64,000 nucleotides of DNA from Membranipora membranacea (taxonomy: Eukaryota; Bryozoa; Gymnolaemata; Cheilostomatida; Membraniporidae), in assembly GCA_914767715.1 (NCBI GenBank), contig OU612066.1, forward strand, positions 32,772,283-32,836,282, written 5' to 3'. Within the stretch, counting starts at the first letter, position 1, and each line of letters starts with the position of its first letter. Below are positions 12,274-24,318 of this stretch, piece after piece. Made by a program: the position numbers and the translations under genes. The notes under the pieces are model-generated. The model was not told the DNA's origin. It saw nothing but the letters and a program-made list of their open reading frames with translations, and made no database searches.

Positions 12274-15200
12274 TTACATTTTAGATTCAATCGCTGACAT
12301 ACACTAAGGTGGATGCAGAATCTTCGGAAAGCTCGGATAAAAAAACTCAAAAGTCTGTCAACAAACAAGACAACACAATCAAGAGCATGTGGAAAAAGTT
12401 TGCTAAGAAGGCGACTAAAACCGGCAGACGAGATTCTGTCGGAGACCAGGTAGAGAATTACAAATATTTTTTTCACACCCGGTAATTTCCAAAGTTGATC
12501 TCCAGTGTTGTTTTTCAGTGTAGCAGGGTTTTGCTACCGTTTCCTTTTGTAGTTTAGTTTTCTATGACCACCATAGATTTAATGATATTTAATATAATAT
12601 GATAATATAATAATAATTATTAAGTCTATGATGACCTCAGATGATGATTGTACGAATTTCCACGAGAAATACCGTCTGACATGAAGGTTTTTATGCACCT
12701 GATGATGTTTGTTACTCTTTAAGCCGAGCGGTGGCTCTACTCCTCGCACTAATGGTTCTACATCTGCTGTTAATGATGCCGGCATCGACATCAAGCTCAA
12801 CCCTGCAAACGATCAAGAGGAAGAAGGTAAGTTTAAACAAAACTGGACAAAAGTTTTTGTGTTAAAACTTCATAGGCTAATCTTGTCCTACAAACGCTGG
12901 TGTGCATCACGGACTTGCCGGAGAACCCGTATTATTGTAGCTATTGCTTTGCCTTAGCCATGTTGGTTTGGTGTACCTTTCCCCCATCTTCTCACAATCC
13001 AACAGGGAAATTATGATAGGCTAGCTGAACTTACCAAAGCAAACTGCCCAGGTAGGTTTTCCAAATGTGAACTACCAAATTCAGTATCTTATTTCTCCTT
13101 GCTGAGCGGTGAGAGCTGCTCAAGCCTTGAGGTACTGTTACCCAACCGATACCTCACTAATAGAACTATACACATTCTGAGTGAACACTAATAGAAATAC
13201 CTCCCCCTCCAGCAGCATGCTAATTTAGACCATCATTCTAAATATTCAAAATGTGATCATGCAGTTTTAAAGAACTGATGATAAAATGTCAAGGATTTAG
13301 ACCCTTCCTTTACCGTTGAGCAGCACACCTGTTTCTTACAGGGTGAATAACGCGTAACTAGCCTCGTCACGTGGTGACTGGATGTTAGACTCCAGTGCGC
13401 CGCTGGTGTTAAAAGGCTTACACATAACTAGTCTGTAGAATGCAGAGAACAATCGTATTTTGCTGGTGTTCGAGGAATATTTTGATAGCTACATAAACAT
13501 GGAACGTCTGAAAGGAAATCCCTATTCCACTCTGGAAAATTTCAAGTAATCCGTATGTGTGTTTACGAGATTTAGTTATGAGTGGGCGGACGAGATGATA
13601 TAGTGACCATGTTGTAAGACACCTCCAGTTCATATACAAAGTTAGAATAGGGAGATTGCATAGCGGACAATCCCCTCTTATATATGCCAGAATACTTCAT
13701 ATCCTACTTATAATTGTTACATGTATGGTTATGTGGAGCTCAATTGCGTCAATTAATATGATAGATATAAATATTACTGAAATCTGACAGCTGAATGATA
13801 AAACGGTGAAAGCCTGTTAGTGTCCATCTTAAGATTAGCGTGTAGGCTAAACTATAAACCATGAGTGGCTATAAATATTTGCTGACGTATTTTGTGTAAA
13901 TCCCCGTTCCCCTTAGCAATGTTTAGATTTGAGCTGCATTAAATCTGTATAGTTAACCCTGGTTCCTGAACAACGCTGTTGACATCATAACACATATTTT
14001 CGGTGGCTCAGGATAAGGAATTATTTGATGACAAAAGGACAGATTAGTCATTTGTCTGAACTTCACGATACAAATTTTGACCCATTTGCAGCGGCGGCGG
14101 CCAATTAAAATTATGTAGTTATCAGTTTGGCACTCTAAGTGCCGTTACAACCATTTACGTATTCAACTCAGTAGGATTCAAGGCTATCACATCAGTCAAT
14201 ATATGACAACTCAAACTATAATCTAATTATAATCTGACTATAATCTGACTATCATCTGACTATAAAATAGCTATTTTCTGACTATTTTCTGACTATTTTC
14301 TGACTATTTTCTGACCATATTTGTTATTATTGTTGCCTGTAGCTAATGCTGACCCTGTGTATAACCTCCTGAAGGGAGCCTCAATGCTCTCCAGGAAGGG
14401 AGGAGGAGACGGGGACAGTTCTGGTGTCAGCAGCATGAAAAGCCTTCCCAGACAAAACACGGCGAGCAGCGGCAAAAGTGGCAGCTCAAGATCCTCAAGT
14501 CCAGGTGCTTACAACTCAATATCCTAAAGCTGTCACTCTATTTAATTCTTTGCAATGAATGATACCGCTTATTATACCGCTTATTACGCTTCCATGCATG
14601 ACGTTGTGCTTGTCTACCTAAGATTTTGACCCTGAACTCCCTAACATAATGTGCTGATTGTAAACCTGTGCCTCCTCTTTATTGTAATTCTTGGTACCTT
14701 GCTGTCCATGCATGCGGTCCTGCTTCAAAATGATGCTGTCAATGAAGCTTCAATCAACAGACATCAATTCTACATTTTTCCATAAACTTTCCATCCTATA
14801 AACTAACCTACTCACTTCGGAATCAAAAGGATTCTTCATCATGACAGGAGATTTTCCGAGCTTGCGGCAAATTAGTGAACACAATTTTGAAACACCTGAA
14901 TTGAATCAATTAACATCCAGTACATTTGATAATGTATGAGCCAGAAATATCAGTAAATTCACCTACAGCATCCAGCCCACACATTCAAGATTAGCCAATA
15001 TTATGTACAACTGCTGAGAGCGGATAAGCGAGAACACAAATTATAACAGCTAGCCAGCATATCTTATGTTTGTTGTACTGCTGTCAAAACCATTCTGCTT
15101 TCTATGTCTATAATCTAGCAGGCAACACCACAACTAGGAATGATTACGGCAGTTCCGAAAGGCGCCCGATTAACTTCATTGAAAACTGTGATGTTATCAA

Positions 15201-18200
15201 TGAAATAGAACGAGAACCACGTGGCAGACTTAGTTCTGTCATTATTCCTGTACCCGCCCCTCGACATATGAGAACTTCTAGTCTAACTAGAGTAGCTCAA
15301 TCACATGGCATGATGAAGGAGGAACTGCTGCCGGAGATACAGAGAAAAGCTTACACACCACAGATGAGACGAAAGAGTTGTGTACCTGCTCTCTCACAAA
15401 CTTATCATGATCCGCGGCTTGCGCCCAAATCATCGTCTGCTTCATCAGATCAATGTCCAATCTTTCCTGTGGCTAATAAAAGTAGGCTTGTCCAGCGTAG
15501 AATGTCAGTGCAGCCAGTGTCAAGTTTTTCTCAGGTCAAAGTTCAAACAAGGAGATCCATATCTGCCAGTGGTCAAAGTGTGCACTTTGCAGAGCCAGGA
15601 TTACGCTTCGGTGGGGATGGCCTACAGGAGCACCAAGAGTATCAGGCTCAGGGACTGATCCCGAATCAGGTTAGAGAAAACCCGGATGTTTACTATGAAA
15701 GTGTAAATCAGGTTCGGTTCGCAAATCAATCAGATAGAAGAGAGAGCCAGGAAGGTGTAAGAAGCCGACGATACTCGGAGGGAGCAACTCCATCTCACAG
15801 AGAAATAAACACAGGGGTGCAAAATGGGTCGCAGCAGGATGAGATTACTTATTCGGAGTCGTCCGATCGGAGAGAAGACAAGCCACACGAGACTGGTACT
15901 AAGCAGTTAGCATAATCCTCTATTGAGGACTGTTTGTTGTTGTTCTTATACGTTATGTTGAATTCCCGTAATCAAAGTTGTACTAAAATGTCCCACAATT
16001 CTTCACCTGATTGCTAAGATCCTTTGAGTCAGCATTACAATGGTTCGGTTGAGATCTGCCTGTGTTGATGCTTTGAGAGGGTTGGTGAGGCAGGTGGGAT
16101 GTGTTGGGTATGTCGGTGTCACTAACTTCCACTGCTCACAATCTTCCTTATTAAAGTCCAACACCATCACCCTTCACATTTCGCAAGAATCTACCCTAAA
16201 TGCATTGATAATTATTTCAGGCACGACTGCCCGCGACACGATTTCAAGCATGTTGTACTTTGAAATCACGTGCATGACTAGCAGAATTTTATTTTATCAC
16301 TTTTATTTATTAGTTTTCCTGTTTATTATTATTATTATACCAATGCACAGATAGCGCTTCACACATTCACTACATTTGGCAAGGCCAAAGTAACTAGTAA
16401 CCAGGCCTGGTGTGGAAAGTTCTTGACTAAACTAATAACAAAGCTTTTGAAATACGTCATCAGCCACCATCATTGGACACTTTTCAGTTAAGATTTGAAG
16501 TTGTTAGTTGCAGCAAATAATGCATGTCAAGAGATGAATCCATACGTCCCGATGTTGAGTTTTCTGACCTATTTGGGCGAATCCCTCCTTTGTATGACAG
16601 TACAACTACAAAATGCTGGGCTACCAGAACATTTGCAACACTGTCTTGATAGATTGTAGTGGGCCTACTTGTAACTTGATACAAGCTGATGAGGTCGTGG
16701 AGGGACAACTCAACTCTATATGTTTATGTTGACTGATTTATTTTCAGCTACTCGCTCTGTTACCACTGTTGCTGGTGTGAGGCCCAAACAAATGCTAAAC
16801 AAACGCATGAAAAGCTTTTCTCTAGACACCCCTGATGCCCCGAAACCAGTCGATCAGAGTACAAAACTCAAAAGCAGTTCTTACACAAATAGTAACTGCA
16901 TTGCAGGTAAAAGTTCATTTCCTACTCATTTTTTGTTCTAGATTTTTGCATTTTCATTAGTTTGCTTCCGATGACAACTTACTCAAGCTCTTACCCGATC
17001 ATGACATATTTCGATGTTCATCATTTCTTGAGAGTGTTGAAGTATTGTCTAGAGCTAGACATTACACAGGGCCATGTATCCTATCCTTCCAAACAATAAA
17101 CAGTATCCTTAGTGATTTAAGGTAGACCCTTGTCCATCCATCCCTATGCTTTGTCCTCTAAGATACCATATGAACTTCGATGCATTTCTGTGTTCATATT
17201 ATTTTATATATTATAAAATAATGATATTATATAATATTAACTGTCTGTGCTAGCCAAGAGGACGCCTTCAGGTAAATTCACTGTTTTGATTAATTTTAAA
17301 TGGCTTATACGGAAAATGGCAGTATAGTGTTATTTGTTTGTGTGGGGTTACTTGTGTAATTCACCGCACTGTAGATTTTGTGTAGCCATATAGTGATTCT
17401 ATAGTAGACAGGCAGCTGCAGTATTTATCAGCAGGTGCTGATGACAAACGGTAAACCACACTATATTTCAGCGAGTGAATAACCACTTGTTGATATGGTA
17501 ATGGGATGATTTGATTTATCTTTTTGGTAAAATTGTCTGGGAAAGCCGTATACGCAACCATCAGTGGTTAAATAGTAAATTTATTGAGTTATCCTCTTAC
17601 AATTAGTGGGATGACAACTCCCTACAGAAGTTTATTTGATTCTAAGCAAGATACCTTTGCCATTTCGGGTGAGGAATATCTTTTCTATGACATATACTCT
17701 GCTCCATCCACTTTACTCTGCTGAACACCAGTTTGTTTAAAATATTTTACTTGTTCTTTTGTAAAGGAGGTAATTTAAGTCCTGCACATGCAAGAAGGAG
17801 GCAGCAGATGATGGCTCAGAACAGAGGATTATCAGTAGACTTAGAAGATCAGGCTAATAGCTCATATAATAATAGCAGCAATTCAATACATTCAAACCAG
17901 TCTAATAGCCCTAGGCACACCAGGCTAAAGTCTACACCCCCGCCTCCAGCTAACGTGTCACCACCTCAGGTAATCAGTCTATTGGTTCAAGGATGGATAT
18001 TAGGGGTTAAAAGCTTTTAGCTTTGGCGTCATAAAATGGAATATTGTGAACAGAGTGACAAGATACTACGGTATTGAAGCTTCAACTTTCATGTCCTCAT
18101 AAAACGGGGTTCTCACATTAGATAAGATTTTCCACACCTGATATATCCAGTCATAGTGTAGATGGTGGAAATCTGTGCCGGACAGATTTTAGTTCAATTC

Positions 18201-20473
18201 ATTTATAGAGTATTTTTTTCTGATGACACTTTTGACAGGTAGGAGGTGGGAATGACGTTTATGTAGCTTTGTACGATTTCACAGCCAAGGAACAAGGGGA
18301 CCTCAGTCTAAGGTAATACGCACATATGCACTCTAACAGTGCATGATGTTCTAGCCTTGTCACGCAGCTTCTTTTTGTTTTTGTGATTTTAGTTGCCGCG
18401 TGAGAAGGCTAAAAATGTTCAGCATTGCAATCATAACAAATTTTCTTATTTGAAAATTTTAATCTCATATTCGTGCAAACAAACTTCAGCTATTTTTACT
18501 CGCTGTTCTGCAAACTGCTCCCTACATTCATTTATGAATTCTTGTTGGAGTTATCATCACCAAAATTTTTGTAACATAAGCGATCATTGAGCGGAACTAA
18601 ATCAGACCAGAGCAGTATTTGTCAGGGCAAAATTTTATTGCATAAGTCATTCTTATTGCTCAAGCTTAATTTGTTCGAAATCCCCTGCCAGGGAGACAGA
18701 GTTTCCCCTCATTTTACAACTGATTGTTTTGAAGCTGCTAAATCATCTGCCCTGATTATTTGTAGAGCTGGAGAGCGCATTGTTGTGAAGGATACAAGTG
18801 ACCCTGATTGGTGGATAGGTCAGGTGGATGGGTACACAGGCTATTTCCCTCACAGATATGTGTTGCCTCTTGCAGCAGGACAGAGGGTTTATCAGATTGT
18901 CAAACCTCTTCACCTCAGCCATGGGAATAATGACATCAAACTTTTACGAGATCAGGTAACACGCTATATTTTTTACTACATCTTATTGACTGCCGTAATC
19001 AGTTTTAAGAGTGTTTTCTATGAGGAGTCAAAAAAGAACATAGCGAAGAAAAGATCTTGGGAAAATTTTTAGTTTCACGCAAGCGCGGATGACAGTCTTC
19101 ATCATACTTGCCCAATCATCTTATTGAGATAATAGTTTAGTTTAGTTTAGTTTAGCTAGACTTGGGGTGACTTAATGTTAGCTAGCACCATAAACATGAA
19201 ATAAACTCTAGCTGATATTTAGAGAAGCTAAGCTAAGATGGGAGTTTTATAAATTGATGAGGCCGAGTAAATGATAGCTGGACATGGTTTTCACATGTTT
19301 AATGGAAATTTTCCACCTGTTAACACGTGCCTTGCCTGGCGCCCATATCTGTAACAGTGGCAGGAGGGCATTAAGACTAAACTGCCATTGTTGTTACCCG
19401 AGATAATCGGTGTCAGGTCACACAAGATACCTACAGACAGATCAGTCAGAATCTCTCACTGCTGAGTCAGAAACAGCTAGAGCCTGATCTCGTAGGGTAG
19501 ACAAGAATGACAAAGTCACTCATACATCCCCTGCTGTGAAAGGCACATTAGCTGTTCACGCTTGCTGAAACTAGAAGTTTTAATCAGTATTGATGACCTA
19601 GGTTTTGCCACATTGCATAGTGAGTTATTTATGTATAATGATGCAGTATTTCCAGTGTTGTAAAAATGATTATTCTTTTTTTCTGCATCATGAAAGGTAA
19701 TTAATAGCGCTAATGTTCATTTTAAATGACTGTATTTATGTAATATTTACTCTTTGTGACAAAATCAACCAGCATTCAAAAACAGATTACTGCGGAAATG
19801 TTGCAACATGAAGAGGTGTTTCCTCAATAGTTTGTCAAAAAATCCGCCAATAATCAAGATTGTGATCGACACTAGTGTTTTGTCACTTTTTTGCAATGAA
19901 TGACAAATTTCAAGCCAAATTAGTATGATATTTTACGTTGCTCTCAAATTATGCAACACCCTTTTCGAGGAAACGTTCCCACATGTCTATCGCAGATTGT
20001 TTACCTTCCGCACGCACTGTAAACTGGATAGCTCTCTTTTTCCCCTACTTTAGCCGCACTCTCTTTGGCACATTATGGCAAACGTCTGGCCAGGATGACA
20101 TTGTCTGCCATTTAAAGTAGCGTGCATAGCAAGCAAAATATAAATAACAAGCTGAGGACTCAGATTGCTAGAGGTTTTTCACAGGGTTACTTGATGGCCT
20201 AGATAGGCCATGATACTATAAAAGTTGCTTTCCTGCGCTCTCTGAAAATAATAAATGAATAGATTCAGTGTCTAGAGGTCAAGCAATAAGGTGATTGTAT
20301 GTGAACTTTTCCCAGTACCAATCAGGAAATAACTATCATTTTATTTTCACTTTTAGGTGGTCATAGAAAACGGCCATGAGGAACACGGAACGGTGAATAT
20401 TCAGACAAATGATATAAAGACTGGCAGAATGTACCAACTGCCATGCCCTGTACGATATCTACATGAAATATAA
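2550..20473 (+). CDS. F-BAR and SH3 domain adaptor protein (spliced, 5' end missing)
   Basis: Probable membrane-curvature and actin/endocytosis adaptor. The exons I traced, all in phase, are 2550-2664, 3235-3307, 5136-5288, 5816-5845, 6637-6801, 7437-7517, 8046-8228, 8474-8625, 11185-11296, 12285-12449, 12724-12826 (or 13006-13051), 14343-14504, 15122-15895 (optional), 16748-16906, 17254-17271, 17767-17969, 18239-18312, 18766-18955 and 20357-20473. Exons up to 8625/11296 give a helical F-BAR region, including 'HNEYILELKSTNKL' typical of the third helix. Next comes a long Ser/Arg-rich disordered linker. The SH3 domain is split over 18239-18312 (ALYDF...GDLSLR) and 18766-18955 (DWWIGQ, GYTGYFP, YV). 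A C-terminal part ending PCPVRYLHEI may be a degenerate second SH3. The order F-BAR, linker, SH3 resembles FCHSD/Nwk or NOSTRIN proteins, but I cannot assign an orthologue. The TAA stop is at 20471-20473. Confidence 0.8.
9085..9640 (+). mobile_element. LINE reverse-transcriptase 3' fragment in an F-BAR gene intron
   Basis: Translation gives the end of a non-LTR reverse transcriptase: 'FFYPHLIYGLEFWG', then 'IQTLQKNALRIIKG', then in a second frame 'KLKIMPLQMLFEYRTLILL' and 'YNTRSNKL'. The two frames meet at the A7 run near 9303-9309, so a one-base slip has broken the copy. It lies in the intron between F-BAR exons 8474-8625 and 11185-11296, in the same direction as the gene. It is 5'-truncated, as is usual for LINEs. 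Confidence 0.8.
10559..11140 (+). CDS. Serine/arginine-rich alternative (probably first) exon of the F-BAR/SH3 gene
   Basis: The frame opens with ATG at 10559 (MFRRGSKKNSEKV) and is rich in S, R, K and P with RRxS-type phosphosite motifs (RRRS, ARRQS, RRHSE). It ends at a good donor (GAG|gtagga). It cannot be an internal exon between 8625 and 11185, because that splice gives a stop four codons into 11185 (VAIS then TAA). It does join in phase 0 to the exon at 12285. The simplest reading is an alternative promoter and first exon giving a short isoform without the F-BAR domain but with the linker and SH3. An acceptor at 10569 would also let it follow 8625. Confidence 0.55.
11185..18312 (+). CDS. 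Disordered linker exons and first half of the SH3 domain
   Basis: Exon 11185-11296 carries a short helix (NQLYSVQADLCRQKK). 12285-12449 holds a basic stretch (MWKKFAKKATKTGRR). 12724-12826 is Ser/Thr/Gly-rich. 14343-14504 is Gly/Ser-rich (GGGDGDSSGVSS). 16748-16906, the microexon 17254-17271 (AKRTPSG) and 17767-17969 (polar, ending TPPPPANVSPPQ) lead to the SH3 start at 18239. Most linker exons begin and end in phase 1, so any of them can be skipped without changing frame. That is the signature of a regulated cassette region. Confidence 0.7.
12237..12268. repeat. (AT)16 microsatellite next to a splice acceptor
   Basis: A pure AT dinucleotide run ends 16 bases before the acceptor of the exon at 12285. 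It occupies the place where a polypyrimidine tract and branch point would be expected, so length changes could alter splicing. Confidence 0.95.
13006..13051 (+). CDS. Candidate mutually exclusive exon of the F-BAR/SH3 gene
   Basis: A 46-nt segment bounded by a good acceptor (ccaacag) and donor (CAG|gtaggt) reads GNYDRLAELTKANCP. It starts in phase 0 and ends in phase 1, exactly like the neighbouring exon 12724-12826. The two cannot be used in series, because the junction creates a TGA. Either one can join 12449 to 14343. It may be a true mutually exclusive exon or a chance open segment. Confidence 0.4.
14213..14315. repeat. Minisatellite of TCTGACTAT-type units before an exon
   Basis: Direct repeats of about 11-12 bases, first 'ataatctgact' then 'tctgactatttt' units, end 27 bases before the exon at 14343. 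The array makes up most of that acceptor's pyrimidine-rich upstream region. Confidence 0.85.
15122..15915 (+). CDS. Large optional or terminal exon of the F-BAR/SH3 gene
   Basis: Phase-1 entry after acceptor 'ctagcag' gives a 257-residue polar, Arg/Ser/Gln-rich reading with no recognised domain. The frame ends in TAA at 15913-15915. A weak donor (ACTG|gtacta) at 15895/15896 would leave in phase 1 and join 16748 in frame. Two outcomes are therefore possible: a full-length protein with a 258-codon insert, or a truncated isoform that ends here before the SH3. Exon 14504 can also join 16748 directly. Confidence 0.6.
17254..17271 (+). CDS. 18-nt microexon in the linker
   Basis: The segment between 'gtgctag' and 'gtaaat' reads AKRTPSG with phase 1 on both sides, matching exons 16748-16906 and 17767-17969. 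It adds a basic TP site. Its length, phases and both splice sites support it, but an 18-nt match can also arise by chance. Confidence 0.45.
18239..20473 (+). CDS. SH3 domain and C-terminal exons
   Basis: Exon 18239-18312 ends in phase 2 after the RT loop (VYVALYDFTAKEQGDLSLR). 18766-18955 supplies the rest of the SH3: GERIVV, the tandem Trp of DPDWWIG, and GYTGYFPHRYV. Proline-ligand residues (ALYDF Tyr, WW, P and Y of the last strands) are all present, so it should bind PxxP peptides. The remainder (VYQIVKPLHL... to PVRYLHEI) is shaped like a second, divergent SH3. Exon 20357-20473 ends with TAA. Confidence 0.85.
19136..19155. repeat. (TTTAG)4 microsatellite
   Basis: Four perfect TTTAG units lie in the last long intron of the F-BAR/SH3 gene. 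Confidence 0.9.
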
Positions 20474-23400
20474 GTGTCCGTTTGTCGTCTACACCTATAG
20501 TACAATTTCCAGGAGTCTGACTGAAACCTGACTTAAACCTGGCTGGATGGTTGATAGGAGTCTTGGGGAGCTTTTGTTAGATCGGATTGAGTTTTATACA
20601 TCAGATTCTTACGAGATACTGGATGACAATGGCAAATTACCATCATATTAACAATAGCTAGGTATGGACACTGAAGAATTCCATTTATTATCAGCGCTGT
20701 TGTCTTCCTGGAATCGTTAGCTAGGGTTTATCCTGTGGTAAAACTCAACAAGGTACAGACAGGTAAAATAAACATAAAAACTTCATGAGGAAGGAGTGTG
20801 ACCTTTGTACCGTCACGCAGCATCAAAAACTATAGATAGATAACTATGCTTCTGTAGGCGGAATACATACATTGACATGAATTTAGCAACGTAATTCAGA
20901 ATCATCAACTCTCTTTTTAATTTTGATATTCATGATATGCAAGATATCGTTGCACACTCTGTCCAACATCTAGCACAAAACGAATTTAGCGAGTTGTTGC
21001 AATTGAGTCCTTATTCCTTGCTCTGTGCAAGGCTGTTTCAGAAGCCATGTGGGTACGTCCAAACCCTGATTTGACTATTTCCTGTTATTGAGCATGACAG
21101 CATGTGAGTGCTTACTTCTCTCACACACTAGAGACATTTGTAGCATTATTAGATATCCCTGGTGTCACCTGGTGTTGTGATGAACTAGCACCTATGGTGC
21201 CATTATTTCTTTATTGGTCAGCTGACGCTGTAGGGTTAATACACCCTAACTCAGTTTGCATTCACATTGAATGACTATATTTTTTGGATTCTTAGCCTAA
21301 TTTTTTCTTTAAATATTGCAGCGTAAAATAACAACTTTTATTTTATCTTATTCATTTAAAAATTGTTTTTTGATAAACAAAGAGTTTATATTTTTGTTTG
21401 CTATGGAGTTCATTGACCATGCAACCAGAAAGTGATGAAACGTTAATCTCTAGCAGTTTTGACATAAACGTTCAAAAAAAGTAGGGTCGCCACAAATTAG
21501 AAAATGTCATAAATCACTCACTACCTGTATGAAAATACTATTGCATGCTATTTATGACCTAATTACAAATATCGAACAACTACTCGAGCATAGCAGATAT
21601 GTCACCAAATATTAAATTGTCTGCAATAAAACTCGATTTTGCAATTTATACTTCCCCAATGTTTTTGTTACACCACGTTTATAGTGACTTATACATCCGA
21701 TGTCATTACGCAGTTGTAGTAGCGTCACACATTTTAACTAATTGTGAAATGTAACTGACGGCACTGTTGTAGCAGAGCACAACTTCCGCTAGTAAATTGT
21801 GAAACCATTGATTGCAAAACTTGCCTGCCCATATTTGAAACTCTGATCGGCAAGGCTGCACACCGCAACACCCACGACAATCTGTGCACACACACCTAAA
21901 TACAGCGACAGGCTCATAGTGGCCTTGTTACTATGTTCAAGGAGTTGTAGACCCTTGTAGACTCCTTGCCATGTTTTACCCATGATTTGATGGCCAGAAC
22001 ACTTTTCCAATATGATGGAAGTTAGATTCCGTTAATCTTAGGCGGGCCATTTGATGCTGATAAATCATAGCCCATATTTTCCTTTCTGATATGGGGTAAC
22101 TATGTGCTGCACAGCCACAGTCCTTCAGGTTTCCCACGACACAAGGAAAATGGACAAATCAAAGCCAATAATAAAATCCACAAAACCGCTGGCTTTGATA
22201 AATAATCACCGTTCTTTGTACACAGCTTCCTCATTGTCAGATCTAGGCCTGGATTGATGCGTTGGAGGAATTTTGTGCAAAAACTCAGTTATAAACTTTT
22301 AATCAAAGCTAGATGCGTCACCAATGCAGTCACGACTTTGGTTGGGAATGACTTCAAGGGTGGTTCGACAAAACTATGATACCAGTTATGGACAGTAAGT
22401 CAGAGCCCTCCAGACTCTTGCCCACCGTCCGACGGATAGTTAGTGTGGTGCAGACAATATAACTGAAAGTGACTGGCTCAAACTGACGGCAGCTATCCAC
22501 TTAAGGCCAGTTTGCTCTAGATATTGTTCTAGTACACGACTACATCTAGATTGAACCAAATAGAGGATTACGAAATGAGAATTTTATTATTGAGGGTACA
22601 ACATTATACTAGATTGTCCGTTCTACAATTTTCGGTACAGAAAATAAAAGGAAATTAAATCATTTACAAAAGCATAAATACTAGTTACATTATATTAATT
22701 TCGTAATAAATTATAAGAGGACTCTATTACAATAACATAAGAAATCACAGCGGAAAGACACAAAATGTTAAGAAATGGGAAGCTATATAAGATAAGAGAA
22801 CATGTACATACAACAGATTGGAAAAAAACCGATTCTATCTATAACTTCTAGGCGCGATCAGAAATACCCATAAAATGGAAGTAAGTCTGAAGCCATCAAA
22901 ATCTAATAATTTCTGAAAAAAGGCATCGTAGACAAAGAGAAATACAGATAAATAAAGTATTTTTATTAAGTGGTGGCCGTTGGTATGAGGCTTGCTAGTC
23001 ACAATGACTTTGTGTTATCTGAATTCTTATTAGCTTGTCAAACTTCTCAAGGACACCAATAATGGTTTGCGGATTTAAGACCAAGGAGTGACAGTCACTT
23101 CTTGTGATTGAAGCGTCCTTTCTTTCAGGTTGTGTCCAGGTTTCAGTTTTGCAGAAACCACAAAAAAACTTCGCTTCGCAACAACATTATATGATTAACT
23201 TGTCAACTCATATATTAAATCAAAAGTTATTATTCTTAGATCAATTTTGATTGATATCAATTGATAGCCTCCTAAGAAAATCAAAGAGGAGAAAAGATAC
23301 TGCAGTGAAAAAACAAAAAGGGTATTGTCATTATTATATGGGACTCTTGCAAATAATTCATCCTTCAGCTTACAACCAGCTGGTTGTCGAAGGAAGCAGT

Positions 23401-24318
23401 AGCACAAAATTAGAACAACAATAAGTCGCTCTTATAATAGAGACTGATCGCAAAAAGATATCATAGCCAGAGGAATTGTCAACATCCTCAGTTATAGAAT
23501 GTTAATTACATATTCGTTACATATTAATGAATTCAAAAACTTTTGGATAAATAATATATATCCGGTCTAAGATTTAACTGAGAGATCATTGTTTAAAAAA
23601 GTTAGAAAAACTTGAGTAGAGATTTTGGTCTTTCAATTATGATAATAAAATTTTAAATGTATACCAGCATTTAGTCCATATCATATAGAATGCATATATG
23701 ATGTTGACATTTCACAGGAAATTTGAAGGCAAACAGCACCTGACAAAGGGCAAAACTGATTAACATGGGTTTAAAAGTAGATATTAATAAATTGTAAATT
23801 TGCTGGGTATTGCATTTTTATAAAAAAAGGCGATTGGCAAGTATAAAATGAAATTGTACATGATCAGATTATGTAAGAGTTAGCCTGTGATTAAATCGGC
23901 TTTTTAGAGAAAATTACATAATTAAATATATGAATGCATATATATATTGGGATTATATTAAATAGGCATCATCCATTATCAGGACTAGTGAGCCAAGAGA
24001 TATTATTTTCACATTGTCCTGTCACAGAAAGCCTGAGACCTCAAGGCCTTAAAGTTTATTGATTGCATTTTTCACTCATGGCCGTCAAGCCGTGTCAAGC
24101 CGTGTCAAGGTGACCATGACAGTGTCACTGTGTCCGTGGCGGTGGTAACGTGTCCGTGACGCGATACTCTGTGACAGTGAAATATTAAATTCATAAATTT
24201 TGCAAATATACATTGTTAAAAAAATTCGGTATTGTAATGGCAAGCAACCCAGTATATTGTTGGTTTTCTCGACCCTTACTTGTAATTGTCTGTCTAACTT
24301 AGCGATAAAATGATACCT
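20474..24318. other. 3' UTR and intergenic DNA; no gene recognised
   Basis: This follows the F-BAR/SH3 stop. An AATAAA at about 20767 is a candidate poly(A) signal. The rest is AT-rich with only short chance frames. A 35-base segment at 22401-22435 (gagccctccagact...cgtccgacgg) recurs at 25348-25380 and marks an old interspersed repeat. Confidence 0.45.
22401..22435. repeat. Short interspersed repeat segment, copy 1
   Basis: It matches 25348-25380 closely in the same orientation (GAGCCCTCCAGACTYTTGCCC then CGTCCGACGG). The rest of the element is too diverged for its ends to be set. Confidence 0.6.
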
